From contig NZ_CP108644.1 of NCBI RefSeq assembly GCF_041435495.1, forward strand, positions 2,108,001 through 2,172,000: a stretch of DNA of 64,000 nucleotides, read 5' to 3'. Position 1 is the first letter of the stretch. Each line of letters begins with the position of its first letter. Shown here piece by piece: positions 53,111 to 62,324 of the stretch. The translations under genes and the position numbers were made by a program. Origin of the DNA: Streptomyces sp. NBC_01116. Lineage in GTDB: Bacteria; Actinomycetota; Actinomycetes; Streptomycetales; Streptomycetaceae. A model generated the notes under the pieces. The model worked only from the letters and a program-made list of their open reading frames with translations, was not told the origin of the DNA and did not search any database.

Positions 53111-54319
53111 GTGAGCACGCATCCGAGCCCGCCCGCACGGCCGACGCACCGCGCCGCCCCCGGCCCGGCGGGCGGGGCGGTCCCGCCCGGCACGGTCCTG
53201 CACCCCTTCCGGGGCATCCGGCGCTCGGCCTCCGCCCTGTCCCGCGACCGCACACCCGCCTTCTACGTGCTGGAGCAGCACCGCGGTGACGCGCTGCTCC
53301 AGCGCGGGGTGGTCGGTGCGCTGGACCTGGCGGCCTCGCACGCCGCGGTGCTGCCGCACGAGCACGTGCTGGCCGCCAAGGTGCGGGCCCAGCACCGGAT
53401 CACCGCGCTCGTCGGCGGCAATCCCGAGCCGGTCCTGCTGGTCTGCCGCGACGCCCCGGCCACCGACGCGGTGCTGCGGCGGGCCACCGCGTCGGCCCCG
53501 GACACCGTCGTGACCGGGGCGGACGGAATCCGGCACACCCTGTGGCGGCTGCACGATCCGGGGCAGCAGCGGGAACTGGCCGCGGATCTGGCTACCCGCA
53601 GCGTCCTGATCGCGGACGGCCACCACCGGTACGCCGCGGCGTGGGAGCTGCGGCGGCGGCGCGGCGGGCGCCCCGGGCCCTGGGACCGGCTGCCGGCCCT
53701 CGTCGTCGACAGCGCCCGCACCCCGCTCGGGCTGCGGGCCATCCACCGCTACCTGCCGGACCTGACGCCCCGGGAGGCCGCGGCGCGGGCCGCCGACGTG
53801 GCGGACGTGGCGGAGCTGGACCCGGCGACGCGCCGGCCCCCGCGGCCCGGGGAGCTGATCCTCGTCGGGGACGGCCGCCGCTACTCCCTCACCCGGCCGC
53901 GCCCGGAACCCCTGCTCCGCGCGCTGGCCGGGCGTCCCGGCGCCTGGCGGCGGCTGGACGCGGCGGTGTTGCAGTGCCTGTTCATCGAGGGGGTCTGGCG
54001 TCCGCCCGCCGGGGCCCGGCCGGTCCGCCATCTGCACGACGGCGACGGCGAACCCGGCTCCGTCGCCTCCGGCACGCTCGTCCTGCTGGCCCCGCCCACC
54101 GAGGACGACATCTGGCGGCTGGCCGCCCAGGGCGTGCGCGTCCCGGAGAAGACCACGTCCTTCCTCCCCAAACCGCCGCCCCGGCTGCTCACCTACCACC
54201 ACGGCCATCAGTCGCGCGGGATCCGGCTCGGGGGCGGCCCTCGTCAGGACCGGGTCGCCCCACCCGCCCTCACCGCAGCGAAGGCCGCGCCCGCCCCGCC
54301 CAGTACTCGTCCGCCGTGA
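53111..54319 (+). CDS. DUF1015 family protein
   Basis: A 402-residue protein. VLHPFRGIRRSASALSRD near the start and the family hallmark LIADGHHRYAAAWELR, then VVDSARTPLGLRAIHRYLP, identify DUF1015. The C-terminal VPEKTTSFLPKPPPRLL is also characteristic. No activity is established for the family; members often sit next to serine-biosynthesis genes, not in antibiotic clusters. The GTG start is 1 nt after the aminotransferase stop. The last 17 codons run into the convergent GNAT gene and look like a read-through tail. Confidence 0.83.
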   Translation: MSTHPSPPARPTHRAAPGPAGGAVPPGTVLHPFRGIRRSASALSRDRTPAFYVLEQHRGDALLQRGVVGALDLAASHAAVLPHEHVLAAKVRAQHRITALVGGNPEPVLLVCRDAPATDAVLRRATASAPDTVVTGADGIRHTLWRLHDPGQQRELAADLATRSVLIADGHHRYAAAWELRRRRGGRPGPWDRLPALVVDSARTPLGLRAIHRYLPDLTPREAAARAADVADVAELDPATRRPPRPGELILVGDGRRYSLTRPRPEPLLRALAGRPGAWRRLDAAVLQCLFIEGVWRPPAGARPVRHLHDGDGEPGSVASGTLVLLAPPTEDDIWRLAAQGVRVPEKTTSFLPKPPPRLLTYHHGHQSRGIRLGGGPRQDRVAPPALTAAKAAPAPPSTRPP

Positions 54320-54836
54320 TGCCCAGCAGGACCACGTCGTGGTACGCGCCCGCGAAGAACTCGTGCTGGCGCAGGCGCCCCTCCTCCACGAAGCCGAGCT
54401 TGCGGTAGAGGGCCAGGGAGGCGTCGTTGAAGGCGTAGACCTCCACCTCGCACTTGTGGCTGCGCTGTTCGGCGAACATGTAGGTGAGGACCAGTTCGGA
54501 GGCCTCGGCCGCGTACCCCTGGCGGCGGTGTTCCCGGGTGACCTCGATGCCCGTACGGAAGCGGCCCGCCCGGGCGTCCGTCTCGCCGACCGACACCGCT
54601 CCGACGAAGGCGTGCTCGAAGCGGGTCTCGATGACCAGTTGGTACGCGGCCGGGTTCGGAGGGCGGCCGGCGCGCTCGGTGGCCCAGGCGCGGAAGCTCT
54701 CGTCCGAGCGGGGCGGCTCGACCACATCGGCGTTGCGGGCGTCCACGGTGTGCAGGGCCAGGGCCCGGAAGCCCTCCCAGTCCTGCGGTTCGACGCCTCG
54801 CAGGCGTACTCGCTCGCCGGTCCACAGGTCGGTCAT
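54270..54836 (-). CDS. GNAT family N-acetyltransferase (RimJ/RimL-like)
   Basis: A 188-residue acetyltransferase. TGERVRLRGVEPQDWEGF is the RimL-type N-terminus. GIEVTREHRRQGYAAEASELVLTYMF is the acetyl-CoA pyrophosphate loop region, and YAFNDASLALYRKLGFVEEGRLRQ the C-terminal block. ATG 54836 was chosen. It overlaps the DUF1015 end by 50 nt in convergent orientation. A resistance role is possible but unsupported. Confidence 0.87.
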   Translation of the reverse strand: MTDLWTGERVRLRGVEPQDWEGFRALALHTVDARNADVVEPPRSDESFRAWATERAGRPPNPAAYQLVIETRFEHAFVGAVSVGETDARAGRFRTGIEVTREHRRQGYAAEASELVLTYMFAEQRSHKCEVEVYAFNDASLALYRKLGFVEEGRLRQHEFFAGAYHDVVLLGITADEYWAGRARPSLR

Positions 54837-54955
54837 CGCTCTCCACTGTTTCGGCGGCCCGTGCGCGGGCCGGTGTGTACGGGTGCGGTGTGTACGGGTG
54901 CGGTGGTGCGGGGCCGGTATGTGCGGGTGAGGTGGGGCCGGGCCGACCGGGCCGG

Positions 54956-55489
54956 TCACGTGAGGTGGGCGGCGATCGTTCTCGCGCAGGCCAGGGACTC
55001 CGCGTGCGTGGTGTCCACCTCCAGGTCGTACACCACGCCCCGGTGGACCGTCTCCGCCTGCGCCGCCGCCATGCCCCGGGGGCGGTCCCCCCGGGCGGTC
55101 TCGCGGGCCTCGGCGACCGCGCCCGAGCACCGGACGCCGACCCACAGCACGTCCAGTCCGGCCAGCGCCCTCCGCCACGGTTCCTGGGAGGCGGGGCCGC
55201 CGAGGAACACGTCGTCGACGATGACCCGGGCGCCCGCCCGGACCATCGCCGCGACACCCTCGCGCCACGCGGCCTCCAGCTTCCGGAACTCCGGCCCGAC
55301 GCTCACGCCGCCGTCCTCGGCGAACGCGATGCCCGCGTCCGACGTGCGCAGGGACGCGGGCATCGCATCGACGAAAGCGTCGATCGCGGCGGCGAGCCAC
55401 GGGTCCGGCAGTTCCGCCTGGAGGCAGCGGACGATGCCGGACTTGCCGGAGCTGGAGCCGCCGTTGAGCACGATCACCTGGGTTGTCAC
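54956..55489 (-). CDS. Chloramphenicol-phosphotransferase-like kinase
   Basis: A 177-residue P-loop protein of the size of chloramphenicol 3-O-phosphotransferase. The Walker A motif is [10 protein letters not shown], the base-like Asp lies in [10 protein letters not shown], and [12 protein letters not shown] and [28 protein letters not shown] match the family. It would phosphorylate a hydroxyl on an antibiotic or metabolite; the true substrate is unknown. GTG 55489. It lies just outside the apparent cluster edge. Confidence 0.83.
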   Translation of the reverse strand: MTTQVIVLNGGSSSGKSGIVRCLQAELPDPWLAAAIDAFVDAMPASLRTSDAGIAFAEDGGVSVGPEFRKLEAAWREGVAAMVRAGARVIVDDVFLGGPASQEPWRRALAGLDVLWVGVRCSGAVAEARETARGDRPRGMAAAQAETVHRGVVYDLEVDTTHAESLACARTIAAHLT

Positions 55490-55563
55490 CCGGTCACAGT
55501 AGAGGGAACCGGCACGGTGTTCGAGGCGTTTGTCGGCCCCGGTGGGACAGCCGTCCTCGGGTC

Positions 55564-55923
55564 TCAGGGCACGTCCGCGGCCGACTCCGGCCGGTGGACC
55601 GTCTCCTGGTACCACCGGCCCCAGGTGTCGAGCTGGTCCATGATCGCGTCCAGCCGCTGCCCGGCGTCGGTCAGGGTGTACTCCACACGCGGCGGGACTT
55701 CCCGGTACACCGTCCGCGTCACCAGACCGTCGGCCTCCAGCTCCCGGAGCTGGCGGGTCAGCATGCGCTGGGTGATGGCCGGGAGCGCGCGCCGGATCTC
55801 GCCGAAGCGCAGAGTCCCCGGAACGAGCGTCTTGAGGATGGCCAGCTTCCAGCGGCCCCCGAGCACCTCCATGGCGGACTCGACCGCGCAGTACTCCGGG
55901 TTCTCCTTGGTCGTCGTGCGCAC
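55564..55923 (-). CDS. HxlR family winged-helix regulator
   Basis: A 119-residue MarR-like regulator. [23 protein letters not shown]...[31 protein letters not shown] is the complete HxlR fold, with Cys at the conserved sensor position. GTG 55923 ([11 protein letters not shown]). Divergent from the DHA2 exporter, so it probably represses that gene through the palindrome between them. Confidence 0.92.
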   Translation of the reverse strand: MRTTTKENPEYCAVESAMEVLGGRWKLAILKTLVPGTLRFGEIRRALPAITQRMLTRQLRELEADGLVTRTVYREVPPRVEYTLTDAGQRLDAIMDQLDTWGRWYQETVHRPESAADVP

Positions 55924-55987
55924 CGCTGACCTCCATCGGTATACGAACAGGCAGTAGGGGACAGAAAAGACCGTACTTGCACCATGT

Positions 55988-55999
55988 GTGGGTACCCAC
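55988..55999. promoter_or_regulatory. Perfect palindrome GTGGGTACCCAC
   Basis: A 12-bp perfect palindrome between the divergent HxlR and DHA2 genes, 64 nt from the HxlR start and 12 nt before the exporter ATG. The half-site GTGGGTAC recurs at 57605-57612 just after the exporter gene. Likely HxlR operator. Confidence 0.55.
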
Positions 56000-56011
56000 T
56001 GGACTGGCCGC

Positions 56012-57571
56012 ATGCCGAACAGTCAAGCGCCCGCAGCGGAAGGCCCGGCGGCGGAGACCGGCCGGCCGCCCTCCTCGTCACGGCGCCGGTGGGCGGTGCT
56101 GGTCGTGGTGGCGGGCAGCCTCTTCCTGTCCGGGGTCGACCTCACCGTGCTGCACGTCGCCATGCCGAGCGTGAGCCGGGACCTCCGGCCCGGTGCGGCG
56201 CAGGTGCTGTGGATCGTCGACGTGTACTCCCTGGCGCTCGCCGCCACGCTGGTCACCTGCGGAACCCTGGGCGACCGGATCGGCCGGCGCCGGATGGTGC
56301 TCAGCGGCCTTCTCGCCTTCGGGCTGTCCTCGCTGGCGTGCTCCTTCGCGGTGAGCACCGCGCAACTCATCCCCGCACGCGCGGCCCTGGGCGTCAGCGC
56401 GGCGATGATCATGGCTTCGACGGTGGCGATCATCAGGGTCACCTTCACCGACAGCCGCGAGCGGGCCTTCGCGATCGGTGTGTGGACCTCCGCGCACAGC
56501 GTCGGGGCGACGGTCGGGCCGCTGATCGGCGGGCTGGTCTCCGAACGGTGGGGCTGGGGGGCCGTCTTCCTGGTGAACGTGCCCGTCGCCGCCGTCCTCC
56601 TCGTCGTGGGGGCGCGCGTGATCCCGGAGTCGAGGAACCCCGTGCCCCGACGCTGGGACCTGCTGAGCGTGGTGCTCTCCGTCGTCGGCCTGGCCGGTGT
56701 CGTGTACGCCCTGAAGCAGGCCGGCGAACACGCGGGGATCAACGGCGCCTTCCTGGTCACGGCGCTCGGCGGCACGGCACTGCTGCTCCTCTTCGTGCGC
56801 CGTCAACAACGCCTGGAAGAACCACTGTTGGACCTCTCGCTCTTCTCCGAGCGGCGCTTCTCCGCCGCCGTCCTCTGCGTGATCGGCTGTTTCGGCGGCT
56901 ACGTCGCCCTGCTGTTCTTCCTCACCCAGTGGCTCCAGCAGGTGGGCGGCTACCAGCCCCTGCACGCCGGACTCGCCCTGATGCCGTTGGCCGCGGCCAA
57001 CGCCGTCGGCGCCGTCACCGCGCCCGCGTCGGCGAGCCGTTGGGGCAACCGCGTGACGCTCACCGCGGCGCTGCTGCTGTTCGCCCTCGCGTACGCGGTC
57101 ATCGCCGTCCTCGGCGACCCGGGCCGGTACGGAACACTGCTCCCGGCCCTGCTCGTCGCGGGATTCGGCGCGGGCATCGTGATGACGCTGGGCGCCGACG
57201 TCATCATGGGCGCGGCCCGGCCCGAACGCTCGGGGGAGGCCGCCGCCGTCCAGGAGACCTCCTTCGAACTCGGCGCGGGCCTCGGCGTCGCGGTCCTCGG
57301 CAGCGTCATGACCCTCGTGTACGGCACCGCCGTCCCGACGGTGCCCGGCCTCGGCGCCGGCCGGCAGGAGACGGTGGGAGAGTCGTTCACCTCGGCCCAG
57401 GAACTCATGGCGCACCTGCCGCCGGCGACCGCGGACGCCGTGCTGGCCGCCGCCCGCCACGCCTACGACCGCGGCTTCGCCGCGGTGGCGGCGACCGCGA
57501 CGCTCGGCCTGGTCGTCACGGCGGCCGTGGCGGCCGTCATGCTGCGCCCGCGCAAGGGCGACCAGGCCTGA
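56012..57571 (+). CDS. DHA2 (14-TMS) MFS drug exporter
   Basis: A 519-residue multidrug efflux protein. [49 protein letters not shown] is the conserved first region of DHA2 pumps, and [13 protein letters not shown] is motif A. About 14 hydrophobic segments can be counted. The ATG at 56012 was preferred to a GTG at 55988 because that GTG lies in the palindrome. Partnered with HxlR; substrate unknown. Confidence 0.92.
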   Translation: MPNSQAPAAEGPAAETGRPPSSSRRRWAVLVVVAGSLFLSGVDLTVLHVAMPSVSRDLRPGAAQVLWIVDVYSLALAATLVTCGTLGDRIGRRRMVLSGLLAFGLSSLACSFAVSTAQLIPARAALGVSAAMIMASTVAIIRVTFTDSRERAFAIGVWTSAHSVGATVGPLIGGLVSERWGWGAVFLVNVPVAAVLLVVGARVIPESRNPVPRRWDLLSVVLSVVGLAGVVYALKQAGEHAGINGAFLVTALGGTALLLLFVRRQQRLEEPLLDLSLFSERRFSAAVLCVIGCFGGYVALLFFLTQWLQQVGGYQPLHAGLALMPLAAANAVGAVTAPASASRWGNRVTLTAALLLFALAYAVIAVLGDPGRYGTLLPALLVAGFGAGIVMTLGADVIMGAARPERSGEAAAVQETSFELGAGLGVAVLGSVMTLVYGTAVPTVPGLGAGRQETVGESFTSAQELMAHLPPATADAVLAAARHAYDRGFAAVAATATLGLVVTAAVAAVMLRPRKGDQA

Positions 57572-57706
57572 GTGTCCCGCCCTCCGGAGAGTAGCCACCT
57601 TTTTGTGGGTACTTGGCGGCTCGCGGCCCGCGGGAGAACCTGTGAGCGCGGGGCCGGGCGGTCCGAGGGGGACGGCCGGCACGACGGACGACCGAGGAGG
57701 TGCGAT

Positions 57707-57871
57707 GTGTCAGGAGCCCCCGTGCTCGGTGCCGTCCACGCCTCCGAGGCCCACGGCATCGACGCGAGCGTCATGCGTGCCGCGGAGGGCCTGACCCGCC
57801 GCGCGATCGGCCTGGGCCACGGTGGCGACGAGCTGACGCGCCTGTCCGAGGTGATGGGGCGCCACCTCTGA
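57707..57871 (+). CDS. Small hypothetical protein (54 aa)
   Basis: A 54-residue ORF (SGAPVLGAVHASEAHGIDASV...). It starts at GTG 57707, with GAGGAGG 7 nt upstream. An ATG two bases earlier is in another frame. No domain or membrane segment is seen. The good ribosome-binding site is the main support. Confidence 0.5.
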   Translation: MSGAPVLGAVHASEAHGIDASVMRAAEGLTRRAIGLGHGGDELTRLSEVMGRHL

Positions 57872-58049
57872 CGCACCCCGGCGCCACCTCTGACGCACCC
57901 CGGCCGCACCGCCGTCCGACCGACACGGGCCGCCCCGACCGGGGACACCCGCGACCTCCGGCCCGACGAACAGGCCGGAGGTACAGGTCGATCGGCGGTC
58001 CGGTCCGGTCTACGCCGGTCCGGTCCACTCGGGTCCGGAGCTGGTCCGG

Positions 58050-58355
58050 TCAGCGTCCGTAGCGGATCAGGGCGCGGACCATGCGGCAGGTGGTGTCGGA
58101 CGGCGGGTGGATGCCCAGACGCTCGGCCGTGATCCTTATCCGGTGGTTGCCGGCGCTGGAGGGCTGGTAGACCCCGCTGTCGAGCAGGGCGATGGCCAGG
58201 CGCATGGCCTTGAGCCGGCGGTTGTGGGAGACGTACCACTCGCGGGGGCGGCCCGCGGGCAGTCGCTTCTTCGGCGGCGGGGTGGGGAGCGGCGGGTGGA
58301 AGGGCATCGGGAGCTGTCGGTCGAGCGGCTCGGTCGTGACCGTGGCAACAGCCAT
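58050..58355 (-). CDS. Conserved hypothetical protein (101 aa)
   Basis: A 101-residue basic protein with a Pro-rich N-terminal third and a helical C-terminal part (REWYVSHNRRLKAMRLAIALLDSGVY...RMVRALIRYGR). Arg-rich helices suggest possible nucleic-acid binding, but there is no recognised domain. ATG 58355 with AGGAGGATG upstream on the coding strand. Confidence 0.6.
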   Translation of the reverse strand: MAVATVTTEPLDRQLPMPFHPPLPTPPPKKRLPAGRPREWYVSHNRRLKAMRLAIALLDSGVYQPSSAGNHRIRITAERLGIHPPSDTTCRMVRALIRYGR

Positions 58356-58475
58356 TCGGCATCCTCCTGGCAGCGTGGTGGAACCCTCACGAACTCCCTC
58401 CATTTTACTGCCCCCCACTGACAATCGCCCCTGGCCAGAGCCTATTTCGGCAGTCCCTCGCGTAACCTCGGCCCC

Positions 58476-58835
58476 ATGGAGATCTGGATCAATCCGGCCT
58501 GTTCGAAGTGCCGCGGCGCGCTCACCCTGCTCGACGCGGAAGGGGCCGAGTACACCGTCCGCCGCTACTTGGAGGACGTGCCCTCGCCCGAGGAGATCCG
58601 GGCCGTGCTGGACCGGCTCGGTCTGGAGCCCTGGGACATCACGCGGACGCGGGAGGCGGCGGCGAAGGAGCTGGGGCTGAAGGACTGGCCGCGGGAGGCC
58701 GGCTCGCGGGAGCGGTGGATCGTCGCGCTGTCGGAGCACCCGAAGCTGATCCAGCGGCCGATCATCACCGCCGAGGACGGTACGGCCGTGGTGGCGCGGA
58801 GCGAGGAAGCGGTGCGGGACGCGTTGGGGCGGTAG
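58476..58835 (+). CDS. ArsC-family reductase-like protein
   Basis: A 119-residue thioredoxin-fold protein. INPACSKCRGALTLLDAEGAEYTVRRYLEDVPS is the ArsC/Spx-type N-terminus with Cys9 and Cys12. ALSEHPKLIQRPIITAEDGTAVVARS carries the conserved R-P-I motif. No ars genes are nearby, so a redox or arsenate role is open. Transcription may be nearly leaderless. Confidence 0.87.
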   Translation: MEIWINPACSKCRGALTLLDAEGAEYTVRRYLEDVPSPEEIRAVLDRLGLEPWDITRTREAAAKELGLKDWPREAGSRERWIVALSEHPKLIQRPIITAEDGTAVVARSEEAVRDALGR

Positions 58836-58937
58836 CGGACGCCGTCCCCGCGCCGGGAGCCGCCCGGCAGCCGGTCCAGGAACGCGTCCGGGCGGCGGTT
58901 GATCCCGGCCGCCGCCCCGGCTTCCAGCGGCACGGCG

Positions 58938-59456
58938 TCAGCGTTCGTCCGTGCCCGCGCGCCTGGCGGTGGCCAGGGCGATGCGGTTCCAGGTGTTGAT
59001 CGTGAGGATCAGGGCCAGCAGGTGGGCCAGCTCCTCCTCGTCGAAGTGGGCCGCCGCCCGGTCGTAGACCTCGTCCGGTACGCCGGCGTCCCCGATCCGG
59101 GTGACCGCGTCCGTGAGGGCCAGGGCGGCCTGCTCCCGCCCGGTGAAGAAGTGGTCCGCCTCCTGCCACACCGCGACCATGTGCAGGCGCTCCTCGCTCT
59201 CGCCCGCCTTGCGCGCGTCCGTGGTGTGCATGTGCAGGCAGTACGCGCAGCGGTTCAGGTGCGAGGCGCGGATCTGGACCAGCTCGACCAGCGTCGGGTC
59301 CAGGCCCGCGCGGGCCGCCGCGTCCAGGCCGATCACGGCCCGGAAGACCTTCGGGGCGCTCTTCGCGAAGTCGAGCCGGCCGGTGGCGCTGTTGCTCCGG
59401 ACGGTGGTGGCCGGGGTGGTGGTGCGGTCGTTCGTCTTGATCTCCGTCGTCGTCAT
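58938..59456 (-). CDS. Carboxymuconolactone decarboxylase/AhpD-like protein
   Basis: A 172-residue protein. VELVQIRASHLNRCAYCLHMHTTDARKAGESEERL holds the AhpD C-x-x-C-x-x-x-H motif. The C-terminal helices (HLLALILTINTWNRIALATAR) complete the domain. Such proteins are peroxidase partners or decarboxylases. The first 25 residues are polar and Thr-rich. Divergent from the MocR gene, with only about 47 nt between starts. Confidence 0.9.
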   Translation of the reverse strand: MTTTEIKTNDRTTTPATTVRSNSATGRLDFAKSAPKVFRAVIGLDAAARAGLDPTLVELVQIRASHLNRCAYCLHMHTTDARKAGESEERLHMVAVWQEADHFFTGREQAALALTDAVTRIGDAGVPDEVYDRAAAHFDEEELAHLLALILTINTWNRIALATARRAGTDER

Positions 59457-59503
59457 GGGTACGAATCTAGGGCGACAGGCGACTGGGTACGGGGTGCATT
59501 TCG

Positions 59504-60922
59504 ATGACGGATTCATGGGTCAATTCGGCGGAGATCCTGGGCAGCGATCTGCCGCTGGAACTCTCCGGCACGGGCAACCGCCGGGCCCTGCTGATGGCGG
59601 CGCTGCGCGAGGCCGTGCGCAGCGGACGGCTCGCCCCCGGCGCCCGGCTGCCGCCCTACCGTTCCCTCGCCGCCGATCTGGGCCTCGCCCGCAACACCGT
59701 CGCCGACGCGTACGCCGAGCTGGTCGCGGAGGGATGGCTGGCCGCCCGGCAGGGCTCGGGGACGCGGGTCGCCGAGCGGGCCGTCCCGGTCACCCCCGTC
59801 CACCGGCCGCGCACCCCCGAGCGCGCCGCCCGCCCGGTCCTTGACCTGGTCCAGGGGCAGCCGGACCCCTCGGTCTTCCCGCGCACCGCCTGGCTGGCCT
59901 CGGCGCGGCGCGCTCTCGCCGCCGCCCCCGACGACGCGTTCGGGCCCGGCGATCCGCACGGGCGGCCCGAGCTGCGGCGGGCCCTGGCCGGTTATCTGGC
60001 CCGGGTGCGCGGGGTGCGGGCCGCGCCGGAGCGGATCGTGGTGTGCTCGGGGGCGGCGCACGGGCTGCGGCTGCTGGCGGAGGTGGTGGGCGGTCCCTGG
60101 GCGGCGGAGGGGTACGGCCTGCCCTTCCACCGCGCGCTGCTCGCCTCCCACGGCGTCGGCACCCGGCCGCTCGGCGTGGACGCGGACGGCGCCCGGGTCG
60201 ACGGGCTCACCCGCCACGACCGTGCCGTACTCCTCACGCCCGCCCACCAGTTCCCCACCGGCGGGCCGCTGCACCCCGCGCGGCGGGCGGCCGTCGTCGA
60301 CTGGGCCCGGGCCACCGGCGGGCTCGTCGTGGAGGACGACTACGACGGGGAGTTCCGCTACGACCGCCAGCCCGTGGGCGCCGTCCAGGGGCTCGACCCC
60401 GAGCACGTGGTGCTGGTCGGGTCGGTGAGCAAGAGCCTGTCCCCCGCCCTCCGGATCGGCTGGCTGGTGCTGCCGCAGCGGCTCGTCGGCCCCGTCGTCG
60501 CGGCGAAGGGCGAGCGGGAGCAGTTCTCCAGCGCCACCGAGCAGCTGACGCTCGCGGACTTCGTCGAGTCGGGGGCGTACGACCGGCAGGTCCGCCGGAT
60601 GCGGCAGCGCCACCGCCGCCGCCGGGACCAGCTGGTGACGGCCCTGGAGCGGCGGGCCCCGCACGTCCGGGTCACCGGGATCGCGGCCGGTCTGCACGCG
60701 GTGCTGGAGCTGCCGCCCGGCACCGAGCGTTCGGCGGTCCGGGCGGCGGCCTGGCAGGGGCTGGCGGTGGAGGGCCTCGCCGACTACCTGCACCCGGGCG
60801 CGGGCCGGGCGGGGCAGGCGGAGGACCTCCGGGACGGGCTCGTCGTCGGGTACGCGACGCCCGCCGAGTCCGCCTACCCGGAGGCGTTGGAGGCCCTGTG
60901 CCGGGCCCTGCCGCCGGGGTGA
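59504..60922 (+). CDS. MocR/PdxR-type regulator (GntR-aminotransferase fusion)
   Basis: A 472-residue regulator. The GntR winged helix (about 20-90: LRSG-like LAPGARLPPYRSLAADLGLARNTVADAYAELVAEGWLAARQGSGTRV) is fused to a class I aminotransferase-like domain, which includes VVEDDYDGEFRYDRQP and SVSKSLSPALRIGWLV with the PLP lysine. MocR proteins usually sense PLP and control vitamin B6 or amino-acid genes. Here the divergent AhpD-like gene is the natural target. Confidence 0.92.
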   Translation: MTDSWVNSAEILGSDLPLELSGTGNRRALLMAALREAVRSGRLAPGARLPPYRSLAADLGLARNTVADAYAELVAEGWLAARQGSGTRVAERAVPVTPVHRPRTPERAARPVLDLVQGQPDPSVFPRTAWLASARRALAAAPDDAFGPGDPHGRPELRRALAGYLARVRGVRAAPERIVVCSGAAHGLRLLAEVVGGPWAAEGYGLPFHRALLASHGVGTRPLGVDADGARVDGLTRHDRAVLLTPAHQFPTGGPLHPARRAAVVDWARATGGLVVEDDYDGEFRYDRQPVGAVQGLDPEHVVLVGSVSKSLSPALRIGWLVLPQRLVGPVVAAKGEREQFSSATEQLTLADFVESGAYDRQVRRMRQRHRRRRDQLVTALERRAPHVRVTGIAAGLHAVLELPPGTERSAVRAAAWQGLAVEGLADYLHPGAGRAGQAEDLRDGLVVGYATPAESAYPEALEALCRALPPG

Positions 60923-61004
60923 GCCGACGGGGGCGCGGGGTGCAGCACGGCCGAGACCCGCGCCCCCGCCGGTCGGCCCGGCTGCGCCAGCGCCCGTGGC
61001 CTTG

Positions 61005-61217
61005 CCGGTCAGCCGGCCCGCGCCTACGTCTCTATCCGGTCAGTCCGCCCGCGCCCGTGTCTCCGCCGGTCAGTCCGGTGTGCCCGCGTCTTTACCGGTC
61101 AGCCGGCCCGCGCCTGCGTCTCTATCCGGTCAGTCCGCCCGCGCCCGTGTCTCCGCCGGTCAGTCCGGTGTGCCCGCGTCTTTGCCGGTCAGTCCGCCCG
61201 CGCCTGCGTCTCCGCCG
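61005..61217. repeat. 90-bp tandem repeat built of 30-bp subunits
   Basis: A 90-bp unit starting CCGGTCAGCCGGCCCGCGCC begins at 61005 and repeats at 61095 with one or two changes. A partial third copy starts at 61185. Each unit contains three related 30-bp subunits. The third copy runs into the 3' end of the oxidoreductase gene at 61189. Confidence 0.9.
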
Positions 61218-62109
61218 CCACCAGCAGCTCCGTGAGGCGGAGGCCGAACCGCGCGTCGCAGGCGTGCGGCACCCCCGTGCGTACCGCTTCGGCCAGGGCG
61301 TCCACCGCCCCCCGGAACGCGGTCCGGGCGCCGTCCCAGCCGGGGGCCGACGCCGTGCCCCGCTCGCCCCGGAACTCGATCTCGACGCCCGCAGCGCCGG
61401 GCGGGGCGCCCAGCCCGAGGGTCACCGTGCTGGAGGCGCCGGAGGTGTGGCGCAGGATCAGGTGGGTGGTGCCGGACGGCCCCGGGGCGGCGGTCAGGTG
61501 CTCGACGTCGCCCAGGACCGGGATCAGCACGGAGAGCGCGTGCGGGCCGACGTCCCACAGGCCGCCCTTCTCGCGCCGCCACGGGGAGTCCGCGTACTCG
61601 CTGGTCGAACCCTCGGCGTAGAGCGATCCCAGCCACTGGGCGCGGGCGGTGAACCAGCCGCCCGCCGCGGCCTGTTCGGCGATCCACGCGGCGGTCTCGG
61701 GCGCGAACCGGAGCGTGCAGAAGACGACCGAGGCCACTGTCGCCTTCTCCGCCGCCACGGCGACCGCACGGGCCCCCTCCACCGTCGTGGCGACCGGCTT
61801 GTCCATCAGGAGGTGGCAGCCCGCCTCCGCGGCCCGGACCGCGAGCGGGGCCTGGACGTCCGGCGGCAGCGCGAAGGCCACCGCGTCGCTCGCCTCCAGC
61901 AGCGCGTCGATGCCCGTCTCGCCCGTGTACGCGCGAGTGCCGTGGGCGGCGGCGAGGGCGTCGGCCGCCTCGGCCCGGCGGCCCCACACCCCGCTCAGCT
62001 CGACGCCGGGATGGGCGGCCAGCGCGGGGGCCTGGGTCTCGCGTGCCCAGGGGCCGGTGCCGAGGAGGCCGATGCGCAGGGGTGCGGTGGTGCCGGGAGC
62101 TGAGTCCAT
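61189..62109 (-). CDS. Gfo/Idh/MocA family oxidoreductase
   Basis: A 306-residue NAD(P)-dependent dehydrogenase. RIGLLGTGPWARETQAPALAAHPGVELSGVWGRR is the Rossmann motif. AGCHLLMDKPVATTVEGA contains the catalytic Lys of the (E/D)-K-P signature. GGLWDVGPHALSVLIPVLG holds the D-x-G-x-H motif. The C-terminal ten codons fall in the tandem-repeat tract. The sugar-like substrate is unknown. Confidence 0.9.
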   Translation of the reverse strand: MDSAPGTTAPLRIGLLGTGPWARETQAPALAAHPGVELSGVWGRRAEAADALAAAHGTRAYTGETGIDALLEASDAVAFALPPDVQAPLAVRAAEAGCHLLMDKPVATTVEGARAVAVAAEKATVASVVFCTLRFAPETAAWIAEQAAAGGWFTARAQWLGSLYAEGSTSEYADSPWRREKGGLWDVGPHALSVLIPVLGDVEHLTAAPGPSGTTHLILRHTSGASSTVTLGLGAPPGAAGVEIEFRGERGTASAPGWDGARTAFRGAVDALAEAVRTGVPHACDARFGLRLTELLVAAETQARAD

Positions 62110-62231
62110 GGAGCCAGTGTGCCGGGCGCGGCGGACAGTGGTGCACGTGAACCCCGTATACGACGCGGAGGGATTCGACGAGCGGCGGACGACGGTCCCG
62201 ACGCGGCTCTCCTCCAACGAAGGAAACCTCG

Positions 62232-62269
62232 GTAACACGGGGTTCACATCAGGGCAACGGACGGGAAAT
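62232..62269 (+). promoter_or_regulatory. GlnR-type box upstream of glnII
   Basis: GTAAC (62232-62236), TTCAC (62243-62247), GCAAC (62254-62258) and GAAAT (62265-62269) repeat every 11 bp, the GlnR site architecture, and match the site upstream of glnA. It ends 56 nt before the glnII start. Confidence 0.85.
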
Positions 62270-62324
62270 CGCGTCTTGCCAAGCTGCGCCGCATAGACCG
62301 CTGCACCCGCAAAGGATGGCGTCC

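Noticed and set aside
61005..61217. Repeat array considered as CRISPR
   Set aside because: Units are contiguous with no unique spacers, and there are no cas genes.
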